From CAVZVZ01 sp963778895 (GTDB taxonomy: Bacteria > Actinomycetota > Acidimicrobiia > Acidimicrobiales > Acidimicrobilacustridaceae): 64,000 nucleotides of DNA. Below, in pieces: positions 49,389-59,707 of this stretch. Position numbers and translations under genes: made by a program. The notes beneath the pieces were generated by a model that was not told where the DNA came from, did no database searches, and saw nothing but the letters and a program-made list of their open reading frames with translations. The stretch is from positions 806,001-870,000 of the forward strand of contig CAVZVZ010000005.1 in the NCBI GenBank assembly GCA_963778895.1, given 5' to 3'. Within the stretch, counting starts at the first letter, position 1, and every line of letters begins with the position of its first letter.

Positions 49389-50420
49389 TCAGGCGGCCGT
49401 CCAGAACAGGTCGTCGTCGATCTGCGCAGTGTCCAGCAGGTGCCTGATCTGGACGAGCCGCGTGTAGCCGCGCCACCGGTAGGTGGATTCGTCGAACTGG
49501 ATGCGGGCGAACACGTCGAGCAACTCGGCCACACCGCGTTCGACGTCCCACGTGCACGAGAAACCGGGCAGGGTCGCGGCGATCTTGCTGAAGTCGATCC
49601 GGTAGTTGCGCTTGTCTCCGCTCGAGTCCCCGAAGCGCAGCGCACACCCCGGCACGAGCCCGCTGATGATCTCGGCGATGTGGCGGACCTGATGGTTCGA
49701 CGCCGAGGACCCGACGTTGAAGATCTCGCCGTGCACGAGCTCGCGTGGGGCGTCGAGCACGGAGGCCACCGCCGCCGCGACGTCGAGTAGGTGGACGAAC
49801 GGTCGCCAGGGTGTGCCGTCGCTCGTCATACGGATCTCCTCGTAGAGATACGCGGTCGCCGCCAGATCGTTGACGACCAGGTCGAAGCGCTGCCGCGGCG
49901 AGGCCCCGTACACGGTGGCGTTGCGGAGGAACACCGGTGAGAAGTTGTCGTCGGCGAGAGCGCCTACCGCCTCCTCGATCAATACCTTGCACCGGGCGTA
50001 GGCCGTCAGCGGCTCGACCGGATCGTCCTCCGTGCTCGGCCGCTCGCCCGACGCGCCGTACACGCTGCACGACGACATCTGCACGAAGCGCTCGATCCCG
50101 GCCTGCTTGGCCAGCTCGGCCAAACGCAGGGTGCCCCCGTGGTTGATGCGGTACGTGACGTGCTCGTTCAGCTCGCCCAAGGGGTCGTTCGACAACTCCC
50201 CCAAGTGGACAACCGCGTCGAAACCGGCGAGGTCCTCCAACTCGATCTGCCGGATGTCGTTGGTGTACATGGCCGGCCGTAGATCGGCGCTGTTGTACAG
50301 CCAGCCGGCCCGGTGGAAGCCGCTGTCGAGGCCGACGACGTCGAATCCGCTGCGCATCAGGTGATCCGCCAGGCGGACGCCGATGTAGCCGTCCGCCCCG
50401 GTCAGGAGCACCCGCTGCAT
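49389..50420 (-). CDS. NAD-dependent epimerase/dehydratase (extended SDR)
   Basis: Intact, 343 aa. NAD motif LLTGADGYIGVRLADHL, then AVVHLGELSNDPLGELN, the Ser and Tyr/Lys active site in MSSCSVYGASGE and YARCKVLIEE, and FVHLLDVAAAVASVLDAP. The NDPLGELN phrase is typical of SDR enzymes found beside RfbF and C-methyltransferase genes in deoxysugar clusters, where they act as epimerases or 4-ketoreductases. It is divergent from the DegT-like gene, with 78 nt between the start codons. Confidence 0.88.
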   Translation of the reverse strand: MQRVLLTGADGYIGVRLADHLMRSGFDVVGLDSGFHRAGWLYNSADLRPAMYTNDIRQIELEDLAGFDAVVHLGELSNDPLGELNEHVTYRINHGGTLRLAELAKQAGIERFVQMSSCSVYGASGERPSTEDDPVEPLTAYARCKVLIEEAVGALADDNFSPVFLRNATVYGASPRQRFDLVVNDLAATAYLYEEIRMTSDGTPWRPFVHLLDVAAAVASVLDAPRELVHGEIFNVGSSASNHQVRHIAEIISGLVPGCALRFGDSSGDKRNYRIDFSKIAATLPGFSCTWDVERGVAELLDVFARIQFDESTYRWRGYTRLVQIRHLLDTAQIDDDLFWTAA

Positions 50421-50498
50421 GCCCTACAGCATGACACGCGGTGCGGTCCCGCTCGCCGGTCGGGGACCCGGTCCGAGGCTGATGTGGGAAACTTGCGG

Positions 50499-51683
50499 AT
50501 GCGCGATGTGGCAAACCTCGACGAATGGGGCGGCGCGGAACCACCTGTCGTCGGAGCGCGGCCGGGCGCCATCCCGATCGCGGGGCCGTGGATCACCGAG
50601 CGCGAGGTCGAAGCGGTCGCCGGTGCCGCCCGGAACTCGTGGTACGAGAACTCCTCCGTCGAAAGCCGGGCGTTCGAGGACGAGTTCTCCGCAGCCGTCG
50701 GACGTCGGCACGCCATCGTCCTGCCCTCGTGCACCAGCGCCCTCCACTTGTGCATGCTGGCGCTCGGCCTCGGACCCGGTGACGAGGTCATCGTGCCCGA
50801 GGCGACCTGGGTCGGAACCGCCGCGCCGGTCACCTACGTCGGCGCCACGCCGATCTTCGCCGACGTCGAGCCGGATACCTGGTGTGCGTCGGTCGAATCC
50901 GTCCGGTCGGTGCTCACGCCGCGCACGAAAGCGATCGTGTTGGTCGACCTCTACGGCGGGTACCCCGACATGGCCGCGTTCGAAGCCCTGGCCGACGAGC
51001 ACGGCATCCCCCTGATCGAGGACGCTGCGCAGGTCGCGGGTGGAAGCCATGCGGGGCGGGCCGCCGGGTCGTTCGGGCAGCTCTCGACGTTCAGCTTCCA
51101 CGGTTCCAAGACGCTCACCACCGGCGAGGGCGGCATGGTGTTGTGCGACGACGACGCACTGCACGAGCGCATGCGGTTCCTCCACGACCAGGGTCGCCAT
51201 CCCGGTGATTTCTCGTTCCGCACCGTCGAGATCGGCTGGAAGTACAAGATGAGCGAGTTGCAGGCCGCCATCGGGCGGATCCAACTCGACCGCATCGAGG
51301 AACTGATCGGCAGGAAGCGCCAGATCTTCGGGTGGTACCAGGAGCGACTCGGCGACACCGTCGAGCTCAACTTCGAGCGCCCCGGTGACCGGAACACGTT
51401 CTGGATGGTGACCGCAGTGTTCGACGAGGCCACCGGGCTCACACCCGACGTGGTCCGCGAAGCGCTGGCGGCCGACATGATCGCCACTCGCCCGTTCTTC
51501 CCCCCGTTGAGCTCGCTGCCCGCGTTCGCCACCTCGCCGGACGTCGCGCGGGCGAGCCGCGACAATCCCGTGAGCTACGACGTCGCCGCGCGCGCCATCA
51601 ACCTCCCGTCGGCGTTGACGCTGACCGAGGCCGACGTCGACCGGGTCTGCACGGCGCTCCAACGGATCCACGCCGCCGGTTGA
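50499..51683 (+). CDS. DegT/DnrJ/EryC1-family PLP enzyme
   Basis: Intact, 394 aa. Sugar-aminotransferase fold: IPIAGPWITEREVEAVAGAA, LPSCTSALHLCMLALGLGPG, PEATWVGTAAPVTYVGA, PLIEDAAQVAGGSHAGR and the PLP lysine in TFSFHGSKTLTTGEGGM; the C-terminal AINLPSALTLTEADVDRV is also typical. It probably transaminates a keto-sugar nucleotide to an amino sugar such as a 4-amino-4,6-dideoxyhexose. The ATG at 50499 is chosen. Confidence 0.9.
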   Translation: MRDVANLDEWGGAEPPVVGARPGAIPIAGPWITEREVEAVAGAARNSWYENSSVESRAFEDEFSAAVGRRHAIVLPSCTSALHLCMLALGLGPGDEVIVPEATWVGTAAPVTYVGATPIFADVEPDTWCASVESVRSVLTPRTKAIVLVDLYGGYPDMAAFEALADEHGIPLIEDAAQVAGGSHAGRAAGSFGQLSTFSFHGSKTLTTGEGGMVLCDDDALHERMRFLHDQGRHPGDFSFRTVEIGWKYKMSELQAAIGRIQLDRIEELIGRKRQIFGWYQERLGDTVELNFERPGDRNTFWMVTAVFDEATGLTPDVVREALAADMIATRPFFPPLSSLPAFATSPDVARASRDNPVSYDVAARAINLPSALTLTEADVDRVCTALQRIHAAG

Positions 51684-51729
51684 GCGGCGTCGCCGAGGTC
51701 GCTTGTCGCCTCGAAAGCTTCGCGGACGC

Positions 51730-51735
51730 TAGATT
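51730..51735 (+). promoter_or_regulatory. -10 box TAGATT, leaderless start for the DUF2142-like gene
   Basis: TAGATT ends 6 nt before the GTG at 51742, with no Shine-Dalgarno between. Confidence 0.45.
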
Positions 51736-51741
51736 TCCCAA

Positions 51742-53306
51742 GTGGTGGGGCGTTCGCGGATGAGCGGAAGACAAGAGTGGTGGCTTGCGTTCGCCCTGTT
51801 CGCGGCGTTGGGAGGCGTTTGGGCTCTCGCCTCACCGCTCTTCGCTGCGCCTGACGAACCGGCGCACGTCATCCGAGCCGCGTCGGTGGCACGTGGCGAG
51901 CTCGTGGGCGACAAAGAAGACGGGGCTTCCCGAGTACGACCGCGTCGTGACCGTGCCCCAGCATCTCGTCAAGCCGGGAGACAATGCGTTCTACCCGGAA
52001 CCCGACCTATTCGTTCCCTGTTACGCGTACCAGCCGGAGCAGACCGCTTCTTGTTTCGGCAGCCTCCCTGCGGCCTCCGGGATCGGTCCGCGCGCCGACG
52101 AGCGTGGGGCTCGATCTTCCCGCCTTCTACGCCGTGGTCGGGCTTCCGAGCCTTGTCACGAGCACGGCGAGCGGCGTGTACCTCATGAGGATCGTGAGCG
52201 CGCTCATCTGTGCGGCTCTTCTCGCGTCGGCCCTGATGTCGCTTCGATCTGTCGTGCCGGGTTGGCTCGCGGCGACTGGTCTCGGCTTCGCGCTGACGCC
52301 GATGACCGCGTTCCTCTCGGGCACCGTGAACCCCAACGGCTTGGAGATCTGTGCGGCGATCGGCGCCTGGGCTTCGGGTGCGGTCCTCGCCCACAACGCA
52401 TCGACGCGGGTGGACGGTTTGCTCGTTCGACGTACGGCCATTGCGATGGCCGTTCTGGTCCTGATGCGCGGCCTCTCGCCTCTTTGGCTCGGGATCATCG
52501 CAGTCACCTGCTTGGCTCTCGCCAGCCGCGCCGGGCTGCGGAACCTGGCTGCGTCAGCCTCGGTGCGGCGATGGGGTGTTCTCGTCATCGGCGCGTCGCT
52601 CTTCACTGTGGCTTGGGTGGTGATCGTGCGGCCGCTCGACAATCTGTACCGACATGGACCCGATCCGGGACCGGTCGGCGTGGCGACGCTTGTTCCGCCG
52701 GTCGTTCGCCACCTCGTTCGACCAGTACCGAACGATGATCGGGAAGGTCGGATGGCTCGACACGTCAGTGCCGGTTCTCACCTACGCGTTGTGGACCTCG
52801 TTCTGGGCGCGCTGGTCGTGATGGCCATCGCGTTCGCGTCGCGTCGTCACGCCGCGATCGTCGTCGTGCTCGCGGGTTTGTCGATCGTCGTCCCCGTCCT
52901 GATCGATGTCTCGCAGGCGCGCAAGATCGGGCTCGGCTGGCAGGGACGCTGGACACTGCCGCTCGCGGTCGGCGTGCCGATCGTGGCGGCACTCGCTCTC
53001 GCATGGAGCTCCCGGCGCAAGGTCTTGGAGCGACCCTGGGTCCCCGTGGTTCTCGCCGCATGCTTCGTCGTCGCGCAGTTCGCGGCGTTCGCGCAGACCC
53101 TGCGCCGCTACACCGTCGGCGCACACGGCCCTCTGGACTTCTGGCTCCACCCCAGTTGGTCGCCGCCCGTGCCGACATGGCTGCTGTTGGGGACGGCGCT
53201 CGTCGTGCTCGTCGTGCTGGCGACGTTGATCTGGCGACCGGCGGACGCTGACGACCCGATGACGCAGGTTCGCGACGAGGACTTGGGACTCGCGTCGACG
53301 CGGTAG
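51742..53306 (+). CDS. DUF2142-like polytopic membrane protein (about four frameshifts)
   Basis: The N-terminal helix (WWLAFALFAALGGVWALA) is followed by the family phrase PLFAAPDEPAHVIRAASVA. Then come ~9-10 more helices with GTVNPNGLEICAAIGAWAS, a loop with MIGKVGWLDTSVP, and the late block GLGWQGRWTLPLAVGVPIV. DUF2142 proteins resemble GT-C glycosyltransferases and occur in surface-polysaccharide loci; activity is unproven. Shifts lie near 51920, 52110, 52690 and 52790. The GTG at 51742 fits a leaderless transcript. Confidence 0.8.
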
Positions 53307-53356
53307 TTGCACCATCCAGGTAACTTCTCGTTGGTGGGGTATGGCAGGAGGTCGCG

Positions 53357-54128
53357 ATGAAGGTGGTGCTGTTGGCCGGCGGGCTCGGCACGCGGCTCGG
53401 CGAGGAGACGAGCGTGCGGCCCAAGCCGATGGTCGAGATCGGCCACCGTCCGATCCTCTGGCACATCATGCAGCACTTCTCCCATTTCGGGCACACCGAG
53501 TTCATCGTGTGCCTCGGCTACAAGGGCGAACACATCAAGCGGTACTTCGCGGACTGGCTGGCGCTCGGATCGGATGTGACCATCGACTTCGCCACGAACT
53601 CCGTCGAGGTGCTCGACACCCCGCGGGACGAGTGGCGGGTCACGCTGGTCGACACCGGCCAGTGGACGCAGACGGCCGGGCGGTTGAGCCGGGTGCGCTC
53701 GCTGCTCGACGACGAGCCGTTCCTCATGACCTACGGCGACGGGTTGTGCGATGTCGACCTCGACGAGCTCGTTGGCGTTCCACCGGCGGCAGGGTCGTCT
53801 CGCGACGGTCACCGCCGTGCGCCCGCCCCTCCGCTTCGGCGAGATAACCATCGACGACGGGCGGGTCAGCCGCTTCGCCGAGAAGCCACAGATGTCGGAA
53901 GGGTGGATCAACGGCGGCTTCTTCGTCCTGGAGCCCGGTGTGTTCGACTACATACCCGGCGACGTCGACTTCGCACGCGAACCCTTGGAGGCACTCACCG
54001 CCGCCGGTGAGCTCAGCGGATTCGACCACGACGGGTTCTGGCAGTGCATGGACACGGTTCGCGACCGGGACTTGCTCAATTCGCTGTGGGACAGCGGGAA
54101 GCCACCCTGGAAGTTGTGGCAGTCGTAA
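53357..54128 (+). CDS. rfbF: Glucose-1-phosphate cytidylyltransferase (one frameshift)
   Basis: Makes CDP-glucose, the entry to CDP-linked deoxysugars. The nucleotidyltransferase signature is VVLLAGGLGTRLGEETSVRP, followed by KPMVEIGHRPILWHIM, CLGYKGEHIKRYF, the metal Asp in LMTYGDGLCDVDL and, after a shift near 53775, PQMSEGWINGGFFVLEPG. The family-specific GFWQCMDTVRD and PPWKLW close the protein. The ATG at 53357 has AGGAGG upstream. The next gene starts inside its last codons. No CDP-glucose 4,6-dehydratase was seen in the window. Confidence 0.92.
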
Positions 54129-54694
54129 CCCACGCTGACGGCACGGTGCGGGAAGCATCGATCGACGGGGTGTACGTGATGACGCCGCGGCTGGTGCCCG
54201 ACGAGCGCGGTTGGTCCGCCCGCACGCTCGACCTCGGCTGGTGCCGAGACGCCGGGCTGGACGCCAACTTCGTCCAGTACAACCAGTCGCGCTCGCACCG
54301 CGCGGTGCTTCGCGGCCTGCACGTCCGCGGCGGTCTGGGCGAGACCAAGTTGGTGCGCTGCGCCCGAGGGGCGGTCGTCGATTTCGTGGTCGACACCCGA
54401 CCCTGGTCGCGGACGTTCCGCCGCGTCGAACGCGTCACGCTCGACGACGTGGAGCACAACCACCTCCTCCTGTGCCCCTTCGTCGCCCACGGGTTCCAGG
54501 TGGTCTCCGACGAGGCCGACGTGTGCTACCTCCACTCCAAGCCGTTCGAACTCGCCACCGAGCTCGCCATCGCCTGGAACGATCCGACGCTTGCCCTGGA
54601 CTGGCCGATCGAACCACCGATCGTGTCCGCTCGCGATGCCAACGCGCCGACGCTCGACGAGATCGACATCACCGCCGCCTTCGAACATTCCTGA
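54116..54694 (+). CDS. RmlC-like sugar-nucleotide 3,5-epimerase
   Basis: Intact cupin, 192 aa. The RmlC signature is present: NFVQYNQSRSHRAVLRGLHV (catalytic His in RGLH), then KLVRCARGAVVDFVVDTRPW and LLCPFVAHGFQVVSDEADVC. The dTDP or CDP specificity cannot be told. Beside rfbF and a C-methyltransferase it most likely epimerises a CDP-4-keto-6-deoxy sugar. The GTG at 54116 overlaps rfbF by 13 nt; starts farther down (e.g. GTG 54149) are possible. Confidence 0.86.
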   Translation: MAVVTHADGTVREASIDGVYVMTPRLVPDERGWSARTLDLGWCRDAGLDANFVQYNQSRSHRAVLRGLHVRGGLGETKLVRCARGAVVDFVVDTRPWSRTFRRVERVTLDDVEHNHLLLCPFVAHGFQVVSDEADVCYLHSKPFELATELAIAWNDPTLALDWPIEPPIVSARDANAPTLDEIDITAAFEHS

Positions 54695-54727
54695 CGCCGG
54701 TTCGAACGTGCTCGGCGCCTACCGGCA

Positions 54728-56175
54728 TCAGCCGCCGGCGGTGGCCTCGTTGGTCACCCGACCCTGTTCGTCGATCAGACCGGCCTCGAGCAGGTGGTCC
54801 CGAATGCGCCGCACGTTCTCCGCGGGCACGCGTGCCAGCGCTGCCTGGTCCTGCCAGAGCACGAGCTCCTTGGCGAGCGGGAGTGGCGCACCCGGCTGGA
54901 ACACGTTCTGGGCCTGGACCTGGGATACCGCCGCTGCCGTCACTGCCAACACGCTCACGAGCGCGACGATCGGCCGCGACGGCGACGACGTGGCGGCCCG
55001 TTTCTCTGGCACGGGCGATCGCCCCGGCATAGACCGCCACCAGCCCGGCGATGGCCGTGGCCAAACCGATCTCCGCGACGTAGAGCAGGCGCGGCTCGAC
55101 ACCGCCGCTGAACGACAGCGGCAGCACACCTGAGACCGCGAACGCGAAGCCGAGCAGCACGACCCGCCAGGCCCGGGCGCGGGGTGCGAGCACGAACCCG
55201 ACGAGGAACGCGGCGATGATCGGGAGCTGCGGGAAGGCCTTGATCTCCCAGGGCACGCCCTTGACCACGCTGTCGAGCCCGCCGATCAGGGCACAGCACC
55301 GGATTCTGGGTCTCGCCGAGGCGGTTGGTGAACGATCCCGCGGGCATCACGATCTGCCGGTAGGCGAGGTAGACGACCGTGACCGCGACGAGCGGCCCGA
55401 CGATGCGCAGCCAGGCGCCGCGGCCGGCGCGGTCGGCGACCGCTCGCCAGACGAGGCGGGCCTCGTTCTCCCAGTGGCGCCAGATGCCCGTGATCGCGTC
55501 GTCGGGTGGAGTGCGCTCCAGCTGCAGGTACAGCCAGAACACGATGGCGAACGGGACGATCGCCGTCGCCTCCTCCTTGGCCAGCAACCCGACGACGTAG
55601 GCGAGGTTCATCCAGACGAGCCAGCGGGCGCCGCCGGTGCGATGGAATCGGTAGAGGCTCAACATGCCCAGACAGATGGCGATCGCCACCATGGCGTCGG
55701 TTCGCTCGGCGATGTAGACGGCCGTCGCGACGTTGGCGGGCACCAAGGCGAAGAACCCGGCCCCCACGACCGCCGCCCACCAGGGCACGCGCACCCGCCG
55801 GAGAAGGGCCCAGACGCACACCACGGCGGCGGCGTGGAGGGACACGTTCACCAGGTGGTAGCCCCAGATGTTGGTGCCCCACAGGTGCCAGTCGAGGGCG
55901 AACGACAGTGACGACAGGGGGCGGAAGTAGGCGGTGATGTAGTTGGTCGGGTCAAAGGGTCCGTGGAAGGCGTCGAACACCTCGGCCCGACTCCAGGGTC
56001 GGGCCAGCACGTAGTCGTCCTGGAACAACCCGAAGCGGATGGTGCGGGCGAACACCGCGGCCACGAACGCGACCAACAGCACCCATGCCCACCGTTCCCA
56101 CCGCTCCGACCGACCTCTACCTTGCCCGACCTGAGGCCGATGCTCGCCGGCAATGGGCTCGCCGTCGAGCGTCAT
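54728..56175 (-). CDS. GT-C-like polytopic membrane protein (two frameshifts)
   Basis: The first helix (WAWVLLVAFVAAVFARTI) is followed by FGLFQDDYVLARPW, with an Asp-Asp-Tyr as in GT-C catalytic loops, and RPLSSLSFALDWHLWGTNIW plus GYHLVNVSLHAAAVVCVWAL, a pattern of protein O-mannosyltransferase/TMTC-type proteins. About 9-10 helices follow. Shifts lie near 55285 and 54985. The C-terminal ~80 residues are soluble (LARVPAENVRRIRDHLLEAG). The ATG at 56175 has GGAGG 7 nt upstream. A lipid-linked-sugar transferase role is inferred. Confidence 0.7.
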
Positions 56176-56242
56176 CGCCTGCCTCCATTCATCGCCGTGG
56201 CGGCCAAACTTACCCGCTGGGTGGCTCGGGGCGGCCGGGCGT

Positions 56243-57509
56243 TCAGCTCGCCGTCAGACGGCGGGGGCGGGGCACCGGCACGTAGAAGGTGCCGCCGGCC
56301 GCGATGTACGCCGCCTGCTGGGCGACGATCTCGTCGGCGAAGTTCCACGCGAGCAGCAGGACGTCGTCGGGTCGGTCCTCGAGCGAGCACCTCGACGGGC
56401 CGGATCGGTAGCCGGCAGCCGGGCATCAGCTTGCCCTGCTTGTGGACGTTGCGGTCGACGACGTAGTCGATCCGATCGCGGCCGATGCCGGTGCTGTTGA
56501 GCAGCGTCGCTCCCTTGGCGGCCGCGCCGTACGCGGCCACGCGTGCGTCCAGCGCCGACCAAGTCGTCGAGCAGGGCGCGGAGCTCGTCCTGGCAGGTCC
56601 GCACCCGTTCGGCGAAACGGGCGTAGTAGTCGAAACCGGTCATGCCGGCGACGCTCGCTCGGCATCGAGCTGTTGCTGGCAACGGCGGGAACGGTCGGGA
56701 CGGCGGCCGATGTACCACCGCAACGTGCCACCGTGCAGGCCGGGGAAGTACTCGACGTCGTTCAGGTGCAAGCCGTGCCGCGCCATCAGCGCGTCGACCG
56801 ACGAGCACGAGAAGTAGCAGTAGTGCTCGTGGTAGATCGTGTCGAACTCGACGTGCTCGACGAGGTCGCGGACGTACGGGTTCTCGACGGTCAGCACGCC
56901 GTCGTCGGCGAGCAGAGCGGCGAAGCCGCCGACGAAGTCGTCGAGGTCGGGCACGTGGGCCATGACGTTGTTGGCCACGATGACGTCGGCGGGGCCGTGC
57001 GCGTCGCGCATCGCCTGGGCCTGCTCGACGCCGAAGAAGCCGACGATGGTCGGCACCCCGACCTCCTCGGCGGCCGCCGCCGGACCCGGCGACGGGTCGA
57101 TGCCGAGCGCCCGCACACCGGCGGCCACGACGTTGCGCAGCAGGTAGCCGTCGTTGCTCGCCACCTCGACAACCAGCGACGACGGACCGAGGGAGCGCTC
57201 GGAGACGAGCTGATCGACGTGCGCCGCGGCGTGGGCGCAGAGGGCGTCGGAGAACGACGAGTAATACGGGTACTCCTCGTCGAAGATGCGCTCGGCGGGG
57301 AGCGCGTATCCGAGCTGCACGAGGGCGCACGCGGTGCAGAGCACGACGACGAGCGGGAAGACCGGGTCGCGTCGGGAGCGCCGAGCGGGGTCGACCAGCG
57401 CGTTGGCGATCGGCGTCGACCCGAGCGACAGGACCTCGCGCAGATCGCCGCGCCCACACGACCGACACGCGGTCACCGGAACGGCATCACCCGGCGTGGG
57501 CGCGGCCAT
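56243..57509 (-). CDS. NDP-hexose C-methyltransferase (frameshifted)
   Basis: TylC3-like layout. An N-terminal zinc site (CRSCGRGDLREVLSLG with CTACALVQLG) precedes a Rossmann SAM domain (LVVEVASNDGYLLRNVV, ADVIVANNVMAHVPDLDDF), the motif FDTIYHEHYCYFSCSSVDAL and a C-terminal domain in shifted frames (YGAAAKGATLLNSTGI, DYVVDRNVHKQGKLMPG, AWNFADEIVAQQAAY). Shifts lie near 56660, 56560 and 56380. It methylates a keto-sugar at carbon, giving branched sugars. With rfbF, the RmlC-like epimerase and the SDR it outlines a 3-C-methyl deoxysugar route. The ATG at 57509 has AGGAG upstream. Confidence 0.85.
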
Positions 57510-57617
57510 CGGCCCAGCTCCTGATCGCACACCGCATACTACGCCCGGCCGGCCGACCACACCGAGTGAGCAGTACCATCTGCAGATGACATGGCGGGCG
57601 ACTCACCTGGAGGGCCG

Positions 57618-58403
57618 ATGAGCGGCACGGATCCCCTCGGCGTCTTCGACGACCCCGCGTACGCCGCGCTGGCCGTCGCCAGCGCCGAGCAGTACCAGGC
57701 GGCCGAGCCGTTCCCCCACGGCGTCTACGACGATTTCCTGCCCCACGATCTCGCGGTCCGACTGGCCCAGTCGTTCCCGACCTTCGACTCGATCGATGAG
57801 TGGGTCGTTCGCGACAACGAGCACAACCGTCGGGTGTTCCAGCACGACGAGACGCTGCTCCCTTCGCTGTACCGGGAGATGCTCCGGGAGTTCAATGCCC
57901 GGCAGTTCCTGCTGTTCATCGAGACCCTCACGGGGATCGACAACCTGATCCCCGACCCGTACCTCATCGGTGGCGGCGTCCACCTCAGCGGCCGGGATGA
58001 CTTCCTCAACATCCACGCCGACTTCAACTGGCACCACAAACTCCAGGCCTACCGCCGGGTCAACGCACTGCTGTACCTCTCGGAGACCTGGGAGGAGCAA
58101 TGGGGTGGGGCGATCGAGTTCTGGGATCGCGAGATGACCGGCCCGGTCGACCACGCGTTCCCACGCTTCAACCGCCTCGTGGTCTTCTCCACCAGCGAGC
58201 ACTCCAACCACGGCCAGCGGGTGCCGAACGCCTGCCCCCCCGATGTCACGCGCAACGTCCTCAACCTCTACTACTACTCCACTCATCGCGACGACGAGGA
58301 CGCCGCCGAGAAGCCACATTTCACCTTGTACAAGACCGAGGCGTCCCCGACGTCGACGGAGCTCGGCACGAGCTACCGGGCCAGCGCCAGCGATCGCGGC
58401 TGA
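57618..58403 (+). CDS. Fe(II)/2-oxoglutarate oxygenase, prolyl-4-hydroxylase-like
   Basis: Intact. Double-stranded beta-helix enzyme with the H-x-D in LNIHADFNWHHKL, a distal His in SNHGQRVPNAC and the 2-oxoglutarate Arg in TRNVLNLYYYSTH. Relatives (2OG-FeII_Oxy_3) are common in glycan loci; the substrate is unknown. The ATG at 57618 with GGAGGG upstream is preferred; an in-frame ATG at 57591 also exists, and a possible -10 (TACCAT) lies at 57574. Its stop abuts that of the convergent glycosyltransferase gene. Confidence 0.82.
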   Translation: MSGTDPLGVFDDPAYAALAVASAEQYQAAEPFPHGVYDDFLPHDLAVRLAQSFPTFDSIDEWVVRDNEHNRRVFQHDETLLPSLYREMLREFNARQFLLFIETLTGIDNLIPDPYLIGGGVHLSGRDDFLNIHADFNWHHKLQAYRRVNALLYLSETWEEQWGGAIEFWDREMTGPVDHAFPRFNRLVVFSTSEHSNHGQRVPNACPPDVTRNVLNLYYYSTHRDDEDAAEKPHFTLYKTEASPTSTELGTSYRASASDRG

Positions 58404-59469
58404 TCAGGCAACACCGATTCGAGCGCGCCGGGCCTCGGCCCGCTTGGTCTTGACCCGATGCACGACCGGGCGTACCTGGAAACCGGGGAACCAGTGGGCA
58501 CGCTCGGGGCCGAGTCCCCGCCGCAGCGCCCAGCCCGCCCGCTCGGCCGCGCCCGCCGAATCGAGCCGGTCGGCCAGGGCGAGCAAGCGCGTCGGCGTCG
58601 CCGGGAGTCGCCCCCACGAACGCACGCGACGCCGAGTAGCGGGCCTCGCGGGCCAACCGGGCACGCACCAGCGGCTCCCACCGCGACCGGCGCGTGTCGT
58701 TGGCGAGGGTGTCGAAGAACCGCTCGTACGCCGTCCAGCGCTGCTCGAGCTCGGCGCCCGAGTTGTTGGGGAAGGCTTTGCTCTCGTTGGTGTCGTGCTG
58801 GCGGAACATCGCCTGCACCGACCCGCGCAGGTAGAGCACATCCGAGCGAGCCGCGAGCCGCAGCCACAAGTTCAGATCGCTCGTGTGGCGACACGCCGGC
58901 TCGTAGGGACCGGCCGCGGCGTAGACCGACGACCGAAACAGCGCCTCTGGGGTGCGTATCGGGTTGTGGCCGGCGCGACACAGCCGTTCGACCCACGACC
59001 CGCCCTCGTGTACCACCGGCGTGCCGGTCACGACCGGCAACTCGTCGAGGCGGGCATCGGATGGGTCCGAGAAGTCGACGGCGTTGCCGTAGATCAGACC
59101 AACCTGGGGATGGGCATCCATCTGCTCCACGGCGCGAGCCAGCGAGCCAGGGGCGAGAAGGTCGTCCGCGGGCAGGAGGAGCGCGTAGTCGCCGCGGACC
59201 TCGTCGCGGCAGCGGTTGAACGAGGTGATGATCCCTTCGTTGCGCTCGTACTGGACGAACCTCACGTTGGGGTGGCGATCGGCGAGGCTCGCGGCGATCG
59301 CCGGGGAATCGTCGGTCGAGCCGTTGTCGACGATCGCCACATCCGCCTCCGGTTGGGTGGCGGCGCTCTCGACGCACGCGGCGAGGTACTGGCCGTAGTT
59401 GTACGACGGCACCATCACCGTCACCCGTCCAGCCACCACCCTCCCCTTTCCGCCATTCCGGCTCATCAC
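58404..59469 (-). CDS. Glycosyltransferase family 2 (one frameshift)
   Basis: GT-A core: RVTVMVPSYNYGQYLAACVE, DVAIVDNGSTDDSPA, NEGIITSFNRCRDEVRGDYA, the Asp pair in LLLPADDLLAPGS and HTSDLNLWLRLA. After a shift near 58590 the C-terminus is LLALADRLDSAGAAER and a basic end. The start at GTG 59469 (MMSRNGG) is uncertain; GTG 59433 (MAGRVTVMV) is also plausible and sits close to a GGGGAGGG run. Confidence 0.82.
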
Positions 59470-59707
59470 TCCGGGTTCGCCCCGAATTCACCTGTCGTCA
59501 AGCGGGGCGGATCGAGCGCAGCGCTCGGACCAAGGTCAGCGTCGAGTCCGCCTTCCCTTCCGCTCCCCGCTACGTTGTCACCTCTGGGGCCCTGGTGGCA
59601 CGTCCGGACGGGTGAGCCTCTGGAGGGATGGCGATGCCGGCTACAAAAGGGGTGCAAACCGCCGATAGGACGCAGGTGGCATCCCCCTTCGTTGCGCCGT
59701 CAGACCG

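Noticed and set aside
59505..59525. Hairpin CGAGCG-CAG-CGCTCG as a terminator
   Set aside because: The stem is only 6 bp and no T-run follows on either strand.
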